This document shows positions 24,201-31,940 of a stretch of DNA of 64,000 nt, piece by piece. Origin of the DNA: Branchiostoma floridae (taxonomy: Eukaryota > Chordata > Leptocardii > Amphioxiformes > Branchiostomatidae); assembly GCF_000003815.2 (NCBI RefSeq), contig NC_049979.1, positions 29,455,582 to 29,519,581 of the forward strand, read 5' to 3'. Numbering within the stretch: position 1 is the first letter of the stretch; every line of letters starts with the position of its first letter. Under the pieces are notes generated by a model, which did no database searches, was not told the origin of the DNA, and saw only the letters and a program-made list of their open reading frames with translations. A program made the position numbers and the translations under genes.

Positions 24201-27200
24201 CCAGACCTGAACCTGGACCTAAGGCCACACCAATTTAATTTGTTGGTTCACGGATTTTTTCATTAAAAATATGGAGCGAGAGGGCGAAATAAAAATAAAA
24301 ATTGTAAAATGGTTCGGGTAAAGGTAAGGGCTAATCCCAAACATAAAGAAAAAAAGTTTTCAGCTTGAAAAAAGTACAAAAAGACTATTACTGTACAGTA
24401 ACAGCACCTGTTCGTTGAAAATTACAAAAGTAGTGTCAGTTTTTATGTTTGCTACACCAGAAAGTTGGTGAATGGTTTCATTAATGGTGAAAATTTGCTG
24501 AGTGGTAATTTTTATTTTTATTTTTTTCCCAAAAAATAGGAGCGAGCGAATCTGTGAACCAAGAAATTAAATTGGTGTGGCCTTATTGCCTGTAAAAATT
24601 GTTAATCTGCAATACTCAAAAACAATGGTCCATTTTGCAACAAAGGAAGTAGTTTTAGAGTCTGACTTTCACTAGCATCTTCATGTAAGCAACTTACACA
24701 AAGTTTGACTGAGGAGATTTGACTATCAACTCTCCTCTACTTCACTCTTGTTATTTTCTTGGTCTGGTAAGCCCCAAACACTTGCCAGTATATTCTGTTC
24801 ATTTTCTAATTGGTCGAAAGTCTGGTCCACGTTTCTTTCAGGTCCGTTTTTTCTAGACCGGTCCAACAAGAAAAATGGTTGTACCGGTACCAACCCCTAC
24901 CGGATACTGTAAATCTGGGCTCTAGCCAGCTCGAAATTTTTTCCCGTCAGCCAATTCCCATTGTCGCGAAAACACTATTCCAGGAGTTAGAGAGACTGAA
25001 CTGAGACCTTGAAAAACCGGTTTTAATGAGATTATCGTATGTGAAAGGGCACTGACACACATTGTCAACAATCATAACAATAGCAAAACAGACAGTGTGT
25101 GGCTTTTACGGCCGTGGATGGCGTCCCCAAGCAGCCTGTAGCTTCCACCAAGGAGCTTTTATCAGATTTTTGTCCGTCAAGGTTGACGGATTGGTTTTAA
25201 AATTTTTCCGTCACACACAGCAAATTTCCGACAATTGACGGAAAAACGGGCGCTGGCTAGAGCCCTGCTGTAAATGCATGGCGGGTTTATGTTTGCAGTT
25301 TTTCAAGTAACCCCATCACCACAGATCACCACAAGCATTTACAGTATGAAAACAGTGTCAGTGCAAACGTTCAAATGCAGCCCTGCAGCATAACCTGTTA
25401 GGGGATAGAACAAGCCATGAGAGTGAGATGTAGGACTGTGGATAATGTGCAAGACAACCTGACACACATACCGACCAGTCGGTAGTCGATCGCAGTGGAG
25501 CGAAGAACTGAAAAAAACCCATGGATACAAGTTCTAGAGTAAGTACGCTTAAAATTTACTGACGGAGATTGAGAAAATTGTCAGTACAGCAATGCAAATG
25601 TTCTGTACCAGGTATTTAGGTAGGAGGGCATCAAGGCATCTCAAGGATACTCTAAAAAAATAAGAAATTAGACACCCTCTTATCCCATAGGACCCCCAAC
25701 GGATGACCTGTGCCCCTTGTAATTAAAATGTACAGACATATGTGTTGCTTTCTTTCTGTTGAGACGCTGGAACAGCTTGCAATTTGATTGACACAGAAAG
25801 CTACTATGTAATTTTTTTAATCCATACAGCCTATTGGAGGAACTCTAGTTCAGACAGGGAGAAAAAAGAACCCAAGTTGAATTGTTGATAAAACAGTTGT
25901 ACTCACTTTTGAAAATTTATAAAACATATTATAAAACCGGCAGTTTTTAGTACTTCAAATGCTCATCTAGCAAAAGTCCTGTTACACCCCTCCTCCAATT
26001 GCGGTCAGCCTTTTTACCGGAAAACAGAGGAAAACACAGTTAAACACCAGAAAACACACGAAGGAGTGTATAATCTACTGAAATACAGTATGTTTTGATG
26101 AGTAAACATGACAGGTCGCTATGTTTTGCCACAGAATAATCTACATATGTGCCTGGAATGAAGCAATCGTCAGAAAATGCATGAGACGACGGGCCGGACC
26201 GCCGCCGCCACCCGGCGGACTGGACGTGCTGATTGTGCAAAATTATGTAACGTTGACGGCTAGAAGAAGCAAGCTTTATTAAGAAATACAGAAAACAGAT
26301 TCTTATCACAATCCGAGTAGATTCATATATATTATATTTATGCCAATATATAACAGATTTTTGCACTGAAGTTCGGTAGGTATCAGCTGTCTTGTTGTGA
26401 AAGTATCAGACCCCGCTAAACAAACATGTCTTCTGCAATGAAAACAAACATGGCCGCTGGGTGGCGCGGCGGTCCGGCCCGTCGTCTCATGAATTTTCTG
26501 ACGATTTCTTCATTCCAGGGCCATATGTAGATTATTCTGTGGCAAAACATAGCGACCTGTCATGTTTACTCATCAAAACATACTGTGTTTCAATAGATTA
26601 TACACTCCTTCATGTGTTTTCCGGTGTTTAACTGTTTTTTCCTCTGTTTTCAGGAAAAATACTGACCCCTCCAATTGGATGCCCTAAATCCTAGCTATAA
26701 AAGTCTGTACCACAAAGGATAATCAAGATAGTCTACGAAGTGTTCACCTTGTTCTTTTTCTTGACGGCTGCAGAGTCCAGCTCGTCCTGTAAGACGGTGA
26801 CACGTTTGGCCAGCTGCTGGTTACGGAACGTCAGGCTGTCAATCTCCTGCTCAAACTTCCTGATGGACAGGTCCTTCAGCTTCACAGACTCCTGTACACA
26901 GTTGTGATTTAATAAAGATGTGCAAAATTACAAAATGTGGATTCTTTTATCAGTTTTCAATTTGTTATATGTTTCTGATGATCAATGAGAGAAAAAGGTG
27001 CATAGCATGGAGGCCACAACTAAAAGATCATTATATCATTATAGTAATTTTCATATAGAATAGACTGCTACTGCTACTGTCAATCAGTCTATGCAGACTA
27101 TGAGTATGACACTTACGCAAGGACAATGGAGACTCCAATACAAAAATATAGAATAGAACTGCCTAAAAAAAGCCTCATATAAATTTTTCTCCTTAAGTTA

Positions 27201-28934
27201 AAATTTTCAGTAAGATCAGTCAACTTACCGTAAGTTCTGCTACTTTTGACTGCTCATCAATGACAGCTTTCTTCAGCACAGAATGCTGGGACTTCATCTG
27301 TAAGGTGGGAAGAGACAGTTTATAGTAAATCAATATTTAATATTGATATTTAGCGGTAAGCGGTAATATTTAACTAATTTTTAGCCTGGATGCCAGACTG
27401 TTTCCAGGGCCTACACAGAATGAGTTAGACCCTGTACAATACATTTTGTGATCAGATCAGGCTGGGAGCCTGGGACACAGGAATGCAGATTTTTTAGTCA
27501 AATTCTTAGGATCATTTAAGGTTTGCACTATCGCACACCAAGGCATGCCCTTACCCTTTTTCGAAAAGTGTGGTGTGTTCTTAAACGTGCATGAGGTGTG
27601 GCACTCCTCAAACACAGGACCTCCATTTAAGGTCCTATCTGAGGCACTGCCCTAGCCAAAGCAAGGCACTTAAAAGTATTCACTTTCACCAGAAAAAGGC
27701 ATGAGAACGGCGGCACGGCAGAATTCAAACTCGAGACCTCTCGGTCCTGAGCCAAACACTCTGGAGCTGTCCACAGTAAACTGAGAAATGGTCACAGAAA
27801 AAAGAACTTTTGGTCCCCGAGTTGCAGCCGCATAGTGTCTTTCCAGGATTTGAACCAACGAAAGACAGGAGCTAATGAGCTACTGTTGCAAACCCTGGAA
27901 AGCACGGGCAAACCTACCTCATAGGCCCTATCAGAAGTTGGTGGGGTCACGTGGTCTTTTGGTTACGTGTGCAACGCATGCCGAGTGCGTGCCCTCAGTC
28001 GGTTTTTGTCGCAAAATCGCACTTCGGGTACCTTCCGCATCCGTCGGAAATCACCGTCGGAACTTTCCGCTCTCACTCGGGTTCTTCGGGTCACACACGG
28101 AACACCGACCCGGGCGCTTCAGCACGGGCGATCCGACAACAATACCTTGGCCTACCGCCCAAGGGCTGACCGCACTCTCGGACCTCTCTCTCATTTAACA
28201 AAAGTGGTGTCGACGTGCGGTTTTCGGCATCATATTCGTCACTAATCTACCTACCCGGGAGATTACTGTGATTTTGGACACCGCTTTCGTTTTTATTTTT
28301 ATATCATCTCAAAGTTGGGACATACAAACATGGCGAACGTACCTTGGAAAGTGACCTTCTTTCAGTGAAATTTCTAGAAACCACACCGACTGACAAAGAT
28401 GGCGCCTTCCTTTTACGCCGCTCTAACGTTTCCGCATGGAAAACAATTTACGGCGCATGTTTGGACATGTCTGAGAGGCAAAGTTTCGCCGAAATTTTGA
28501 ATCGGCAAATCGAGCCGCCATTTTCCCAAATGCCGCACATGAGGCGTTTTGTCGTAAATGGACCAGACCAAATTCTGACAGGTGTGTGCCCGTGGAAAGG
28601 GCATGCTTCTCTGTCGGGGTTGCACCCCGTCTTTCGGTAGGGAAATAAAACGGGGGTCCCGTGTTCGAGGAGGTGTCTCATTAGCACTTTAAATAGGATA
28701 GGAATAAAAGATATTCAACAAAAACTTACAACTCGTCAAGTCTACGAAACGACTGAAAACAAAGATGTGGCACTAACAGTTACTGTATTTTGTCAAAAAT
28801 CTATGAAAGAGCAAAAGTCAGCAGGTGTCCTTCCTGTTTCAGAAATCGAAATGTCACAGATGAAAACATGGCCGTACCTTGGCGTACTCCTGCGCCAGCC
28901 GCTGGTACTTGTTCTGGATATCTCCCGACGCCAT
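6237..28934 (-). CDS. PPP1R21: Protein phosphatase 1 regulatory subunit 21 (KLRAQ / FERRY subunit Fy-2), 24 exons, complete
   Basis: In vertebrates this coiled-coil protein binds PP1 and is a subunit of the Rab5-associated FERRY complex on early endosomes. Coding exons, 5' to 3': 28934-28878, 27297-27229, 26891-26748, 23450-23349, 22194-22030, 21291-21233, 20957-20863, 20564-20512, 20071-19919, 18930-18829, 17562-17474, 16696-16560, 16167-16075, 15937-15876, 13193-13128, 12404-12243, 11608-11516, 10913-10812, 9797-9660, 9063-9031, 8747-8631, 7668-7570, 6746-6618, 6263-6237. All have GT/AG borders and the phases close to 781 residues; human is about 780. Recognised blocks: MASGDIQNKYQRLAQEYAK (residues 1-19), FGEDLQKKIQENERLH, VIFNDT, LNVPTHDRKHQ, AEQRSQIFPMDSS, QYLHENAS, EISKHYN...LPTATQ, LLSSTESREGLAQQ, LEQEKEHWMLEAQL and DELTTTTSNYESQLSMMSEH (from residue 731). 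The basic tail GSKKGKGR precedes TGA. The eponymous KLRAQ reads KMKSQ here, and TTKRSYEDQ reads TTTSNYESQ. Confidence 0.97.
7330..7500. repeat. Degenerate tandem repeat, CATAAGGTTYGT units
   Basis: Four near-copies of CATAAGGTTTGTATGTATCT-type units start near 7330. They decay into TTTTCATA-containing units toward 7500. The block is in intron 22 of PPP1R21. Confidence 0.6.
8137..8231. repeat. CA-rich microsatellite
   Basis: An impure (CA)n tract is interspersed with TG and CG. It generates cysteine/valine-rich frames on the minus strand that are not genes. It lies in intron 21 of PPP1R21. Confidence 0.85.
9164..9596. mobile_element. hAT-like MITE, TIR CAGTGKTCGAAATAC
   Basis: CAGTGGTCGAAATAC at 9164-9178 is mirrored by GTATTTCGAACACTG at 9582-9596. 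TATGG flanks both ends directly (9159-9163 and 9597-9601). The interior has repeated TTCTGCAAT motifs. The terminus resembles hAT-type ends, but only 5 bases of duplication are visible. It is in intron 19 of PPP1R21. Confidence 0.75.
10165..10320. repeat. Dispersed repeat with CAGTGTGACCTCAAGGGA
   Basis: The stretch GTAGAGGTCA...CGTCAGTGTGACCTCAAGGGA...GCAAAGTTGCTG is repeated with divergence at about 32800-32885, and in reverse orientation at 21885-21970. Three copies in one window suggest an interspersed element. It is in intron 18 of PPP1R21. Confidence 0.5.
11386..11473. repeat. Perfect 44-bp tandem duplication
   Basis: Bases 11386-11429 are repeated exactly at 11430-11473, beginning ATGCCACATGACACC and ending TTACAACAG. 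The identity suggests a recent event or a copy-number variable site. It sits about 40 bases beyond the 3' end of coding exon 17 of PPP1R21. Confidence 0.95.
13304..15670. mobile_element. 2.4-kb foldback-like DNA element with GGACG/CGTCC sub-terminal repeats
   Basis: TAGTCTCCAAGCAGACCCA at 13304-13322 is mirrored at the right end (to 15670). Beyond it, CTCTGTGAAAATTCAAGCGTC at about 13469 also matches in inverted orientation near 15635-15655. Both arms (about 13485-13720 and 15215-15640) are dense in short imperfect units such as CGTCCGAAACGGCG. The centre is AT-rich with no recognisable transposase; the longest frames (117 codons on minus, 83 on plus near 14690-14990) are unfamiliar. Imperfect 9-base flanks (GGTATAACC and GTTATAACT) could be a decayed target duplication. 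The left end carries an extra 140 bases absent from the right. It occupies intron 14 of PPP1R21. Confidence 0.8.
13323..13464. mobile_element. Palindromic insert in the left arm of the 2.4-kb element
   Basis: TGCCTTAGAGATAGTATCAA at 13327 is mirrored by TTGATACTATTTCTAAGGCA ending 13460. Removing 13323-13464 restores continuity with the right arm of the host element (ACCCA joined to CCTCTGTG). A related sequence occurs at 4323-4385. Confidence 0.6.
16807..17025. mobile_element. MITE with TRYTGTAAATGC ends
   Basis: ATTGTAAATGC at 16808 is mirrored by GCATTTACAGTA at 17014-17025. Fragments of the same family appear at 19092 (TACTGTAAATGC) and at 24905/25268-25346. It is in intron 11 of PPP1R21 and is non-coding. 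Confidence 0.6.
17667..18325. mobile_element. Mutator-like MITE with 9-bp target duplication
   Basis: The terminal inverted repeats (TAACCTCCATAGCAGG at the left, complement TAGCCTCCATAGCAGG at the right) extend about 145 bases on each side (17667-17815 and 18178-18325). The exact 9-mer CAGAATCTC lies outside each end (17658-17666 and 18326-18334). Long TIRs plus a 9-base duplication are the hallmark of Mutator-like elements. No transposase is encoded. It is in intron 10 of PPP1R21, about 105 bases before exon 11. Confidence 0.85.
19437..19685 (+). mobile_element. tRNA-derived SINE
   Basis: A pol III A-box-like sequence TAGCGCAGCGG (19448-19458) and a B-box-like sequence GATCGAATC (19487-19495) are spaced as in a tRNA. 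They are followed by the body TTGTGCCCTTGGGAAAGG, AGCTTCGGCTAGGGCTGCC and GGAGGTCCCGTGTC. The same body occurs in reverse at 27541-27730 and in part at 28580-28675 and 50098-50150. It is in intron 9 of PPP1R21. Confidence 0.75.
19692..19841 (+). repeat. Dispersed repeat, copy 2 of 3
   Basis: This copy aligns along its full length with 31804-31940, including CCTATTGTAAGCTCCTCGCA and CCCACCCAATAACAATA. Its 5' half aligns with 2227-2310. It directly follows the SINE at 19437-19685 and could be part of a composite unit. Confidence 0.7.
22318..22383 (-). mobile_element. tRNA-like SINE head, first of a pair
   Basis: On the minus strand it reads GGCATAGTGGTTAGCGGCA ... GGGTTTGATTCCCGGGAGCC. That is an A-box region followed by a B box at tRNA spacing. 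It shares flanking modules (TTGGTGGCACTTGAACCCCC) with the second copy at 22619-22745. It is in intron 4 of PPP1R21. Confidence 0.65.
22619..22745 (-). mobile_element. tRNA-like SINE head, second of a pair
   Basis: On the minus strand it carries CTTTTGGCATAATAGTTTAG and the B box GGTTCGAATCCCGGGAGCC. It resembles the copy at 22318-22383, in the same orientation 300 bases away. Loss of tRNA cloverleaf pairing argues against a functional tRNA gene. Confidence 0.65.
22980..23005. repeat. (ATC)n microsatellite
   Basis: Eight or so consecutive ATC units lie in intron 4 of PPP1R21. Confidence 0.9.
23495..23930. mobile_element. Inverted-repeat element with CTCACCAAGAAATAAGG arms
   Basis: TCTCACCAAGAAATAAGGTGC near 23517 is mirrored by CCTTATTTCTTGGTGAGAAA near 23907. 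Weaker terminal matches extend to both ends. The size is compatible with a Tc1/mariner-type non-autonomous copy, but no target duplication is clear. It is about 45 bases upstream of exon 4 of PPP1R21. Confidence 0.55.
24137..24900. mobile_element. Possible outer element enclosing the TA-flanked MITE
   Basis: The left flank has AGGGGTGAGTACCAGTAC followed by GGTCCAG repeats. It is loosely mirrored by the right flank with GGTCCAAC and GTACCGGTACCAACCCCT. If real, the MITE at 24222-24583 inserted into an older inverted-repeat element. Confidence 0.35.
24222..24583. mobile_element. TA-flanked MITE, TIR AGGCCACACCAATTTAATT
   Basis: Arms of about 80 bases (left AGGCCACACCAATTTAATT, right AATTAAATTGGTGTGGCCT) are bordered on both sides by TA. 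AT-rich inner arms (AAATAAAAATAAAAATT) also pair. A TA duplication is typical of Tc1/mariner-type targets. It is in intron 3 of PPP1R21. Confidence 0.8.
24915..25267. mobile_element. hAT-like element with 8-bp target duplication, nested in another MITE
   Basis: CTGGGCTCTAGCCAGC at the left is mirrored by GCTGGCTAGAGCCCTG at the right. The exact 8-mer CTGTAAAT flanks both ends (24907-24914 and 25268-25275). Removing the element and one 8-mer rejoins a MITE with TACTGTAAATGC ends (24905-24914 plus 25276-25346). The interior has several CCGTCA/TGACGG motifs. A second family member is at 34034-34289. Confidence 0.85.
26002..26668. mobile_element. Long-armed Mutator-like MITE with 9-bp target duplication
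   Basis: The arms (about 26002-26215 and 26450-26668) are over 200 bases with strong identity, containing GGAAAACAGAGGAAAA, AATCTACATATG and GACGACGGGCCGGACCGCCG. The exact 9-mer CTCCAATTG lies on each side (25993-26001 and 26669-26677). No transposase is present. The right end is about 80 bases from coding exon 3 of PPP1R21. Confidence 0.85.
27541..27860 (-). mobile_element. tRNA-derived SINE, reverse orientation
   Basis: Read on the minus strand it has a degenerate B-box region (TCGAGTTTGAATTCTGCC). It then has the body AAGTGCCTTGCTTTGGCTAGG, CTCAGATAGGACCTTAAATG and GAGGTCCTGTGTTTGAGGAG. The body matches the SINE at 19437-19685. It is in intron 1 of PPP1R21. Confidence 0.65.
27930..28680 (+). 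other. CpG-rich stretch in PPP1R21 intron 1 ending in a SINE 3' body
   Basis: The region is rich in CG dinucleotides and includes ATGGCG-containing motifs at 28326, 28395 and (complement) 28514. Bases from about 28575 to 28675 (GTGTGCCCGTGGAAAGGGC, GGGGGTCCCGTGTTCGAGGA) match the 3' body of local SINEs. No exon or protein similarity is evident. It may combine promoter-proximal sequence with an old insertion. Confidence 0.45.
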
Positions 28935-29839
28935 TTCGGACTCTCCTTGGTCCAACTGGCCGCCTTAAATTTGTCAAAATGAAAAGTTTTTATTGTTGTG
29001 CGATTTTCTTTTCTTTCCCGGTAGCCATCTTGGAAGAGTTAACTCTTACGAAGGGTTTTAGTCAAATCTCTATGTTGGACAAAAAGAATTATTGAAAGCA
29101 TTACCAATCATCCTTTACAATTCTAAACAAAGGTATATAATTCCATACATGAAAAATCGTTTTCATTTATTTTGATTATATTTACGCGTTAATAGATTGA
29201 AATTTTAGAAACAGGTACAATTTGATTTTTAGCACAATGGACTGATCCATTGAGATCCCGTGAAAGTGGGCGTGTCACTCGGTGCACACTGGGAAGGGAA
29301 AATGGCTGCGCCCATGTGAGGTGAGCCGGTTCTGTTTTGTGACTTTTGTCGTGTGTTTTTGTACAAATATTCTACGAATAGACATTGCAAGCTCCGTTTC
29401 CATGTCCATCTTCCCCTCTTTTTCTTCAAATCGACGCCTGTCCCCATGTCTTTTTTACTCGTATAGTAGCAGACACTTTTTCCCTGTTGTGTTAACAGAA
29501 TAAATTTGCATTATGTAGGAAGTGGCAGGATAGCTGGAGGGGCTGGTCACAGCATAATCTTATATCAATGTATTTGAGTGATAATATTAATACAGAGCAG
29601 AAGTTAATTAGGCTAGACTGTACTAATCCATATTAGTTTTACATTAAGCTGCATTAGTTGGATTACATGTACTTTGGGATAGGTCTAAAAAAAATTGCAT
29701 ACCAATCATATTAAATCTTTTCAGGATCATAACTGGAACCCACAACATTTTTTTCAGGCCTAACAATGATGATTACAATGTTTTTCTCCCCAGACTGTTA
29801 ATCTCCATCGGAACTACCAAATCTCACCTCCATCAGAAG
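28935..29839. promoter_or_regulatory. Shared head-to-head promoter region of PPP1R21 and TMEM223
   Basis: The two start codons face away from each other across about 0.9 kb. On the plus strand, 29290-29320 looks like the end of a 5' untranslated exon of TMEM223: it contains AAAATGGCTGC (a YY1-like motif) and a GTGAGC donor at 29321. A polypyrimidine tract plus CAG at 29780-29793 would splice it to the coding exon. The putative first exon contains a five-codon upstream frame (29302-29319). Bidirectional use is inferred from arrangement only. Confidence 0.5.
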
Positions 29840-31401
29840 ATGGCCTTTAGACTGCTCACAGTATTTTCCAGGACTTCTCTGATGAAGCCAATGATCTACA
29901 GTGAGACGTTTCAAACCTCTGTGTGTAAACAGAAGCACTCTGCAACATGGTGGTGTAACCAGCGGACAGTTTCTTCACTCTTGTCCAACAACAGAAGATT
30001 CTACGACTCAAGAAGACAATATCAGACGGATACGAACATTTCCAAGGACGTGACGTTGTATCACTATGAACGGGCGGGTTACTATCGTCGACTGGGCATA
30101 TTTGGAATTGCGCAGGTGGTGTTCTGGGTGTACCTGGCACACCTGACATATACCACCTGGAGACCGGAAAGACCCGAGGGTAGGGAGAGACAGAAGGACC
30201 CAGCGAGGGAGGGTACTGTACCGAAGGAAACCTTCCTCCGCAGACGGCTGGAGAATATGTCTGGGTATGTCACGGGTAACAAGTGGAGGAACGGCATCAT
30301 AGGACTTTGTCTTGTAGCAGGTTTGTGAACAATTTGCTTTTTTTATCACTTAAAGTGCTTATGACATGTCACCGTAAGTCAACATTTCCTGATAACATTC
30401 TGCCACATTCTACGAACAAAGACGTTTGTGCAAATTATACACCCTGCTGATGTTATTCAACATCCAATTTTGCACATCTTACCAGTTTTTGATTCCTGAC
30501 ACCTGCTAATCAAGTTAGTTTCTGCCCGTGATGTCATAGTTAACACGGCAATACCTTGAAACCTAGCACAGACTCATTGTGACTCAGAAACAACACTCTT
30601 TATTTCTAAAGCAAATATTATGAAACCTTGCCATTGCTGCATGTACTTAGTGATTGCCAGTTACAGTACCAAGTTCAGCATCGGCTGCCATGTTTACTAT
30701 GATGTCACAGGTAGAACTTATACGTAACTTGCTTAGCTGGCGGCAAGAATCAAGAGCTAACACTGGATGATTTATTAGATTCTATATTCCATAACATCAG
30801 AAGAGAGTGTATTTTACATTATACAAGTGTCTTGTAATGAGGCACTGTTGTATTTTTGTGTCATTGGTGGCATAACGACTTTCAAACATGTCAAAATTTG
30901 TTTTTAGGGTGTGTAACACTACTTTTACTATTGATATCCTTGTTGCAAAAATATGTCCATCAAACGTCACATGACAGAGAAACTCCAAGATGAGACCTCT
31001 GATTGACAAAGAGTTCGTCTCGAAAGCTTCCCCTAAGCTAATTGAAAGTTGTGTGTATGTTGTTTAAATCTTTGTCAAAAGTATGTCCAAATCATTTTTT
31101 CACTCCAGGATCAGCGATTACCTTCCTCTGTTTCGTGTTCCCCTTGAGAGCCGTCAACCGTGTTGTTCTCCAGCGGGGGGGCCAGAACGTCAGGTTCCTG
31201 ACCTACGCACCCTTCGGCCTGACACGGGCGTTCACCGTCCCCCTGGCACACGTGTCGGCCGCACAGGGCCGAGGGGGGACCCCCTCACAGATTCCTGTGA
31301 AGGTCAAGGGTCACAGCTTCTTTTACGTGCTTGACAAACAGGGGAAGATCAGCAACACTCGCCTGTTTGACTTTACTATTGGAGTCAGTAGGACGTTTTA
31401 G
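29840..31401 (+). CDS. TMEM223: Transmembrane protein 223, two coding exons, complete
   Basis: TMEM223 is a mitochondrial inner-membrane protein. In human cells it has been linked to mitoribosomes and respiratory-chain (cytochrome oxidase) assembly. Exons are 29840-30320 and 31109-31401; a GT/AG intron splits a glycine codon, giving 257 residues. The N-terminal 60 residues are rich in Arg, Ser and Thr with few acidic residues, fitting a mitochondrial targeting sequence. Two hydrophobic segments follow: about residues 86-107 (LGIFGIAQVVFWVYLAHLTY) and 152-173 (GIIGLCLVAGSAITFLCFVF). The C-terminal domain has the family signature: VVLQRGGQNVRFLTYAPFGL, FTVPLAHVS, PVKVKGHSFFYVLDKQGKIS, NTRLFDFTIG. 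It is about 55 residues longer than human TMEM223, mostly in the leader and in a charged loop between the two segments. Start choice rests on exon context. Confidence 0.93.
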
Positions 31402-31741
31402 GACTCAATGGGTTTAAGGCCAGACAAAGAATACTCTTCAGATTACTAGGAACCTAAAATTGTGTTGATGGCAATGCTGATTAAACTGTATTTTTCTAGG
31501 TAGTCGTTGACCATTAAATTTTTGCCTTAACTTACAGTTCTACTGATATGCCATCGTATTAAATTATGTTTGAGTACAACATTAAAATTGTTTGATATTC
31601 AAAGAATGATCCACTGTGGTTTTTAATGCGGTTAGGCCATGTTGTTCAATTATATGGATGATAACCTCAATTATATGAACCACAGAACTGATGTAAGGGA
31701 AAAAAATGTTTGGCCTAAGAAATTGAAACCCAACTGGTTCC

Positions 31742-31747
31742 CAATAA
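31742..31747 (+). promoter_or_regulatory. Candidate polyadenylation signal of TMEM223
   Basis: AATAAA lies about 340 bases after the stop codon. Several weaker ATTAAA variants occur closer, near 31480, 31512 and 31558. Confidence 0.35.
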
Positions 31748-31803
31748 AATCGAATTGATCAGGAACTTGAGGAAGGTTGAACAAAAAGCACAATTTTGTT
31801 ATA

Positions 31804-31940
31804 CCTATTGAGGTCACTTAAATGGCGCCAAATGGCAGCTTGCTTCAGCCCCTTGCAATTTAGCCCTGCCTATTGTAAGCTCCTCGCAATTCAGCCCCTG
31901 GCTGAAAAGACTGAGTAGTCGGCCCACCCAATAACAATAT
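31804..31940 (+). repeat. Dispersed repeat, copy 3 of 3
   Basis: It is nearly collinear with 19692-19841, sharing AATGGCAGCT, CCTATTGTAAGCTCCTCGCA, ATTCAGCCCCTGGCTG and CCCACCCAATAACAATA. Confidence 0.7.

Noticed and set aside
26040-26366. 108-codon minus-strand frame
   Set aside because: It covers the left arm and centre of the 26002-26668 foldback element and resembles no protein.
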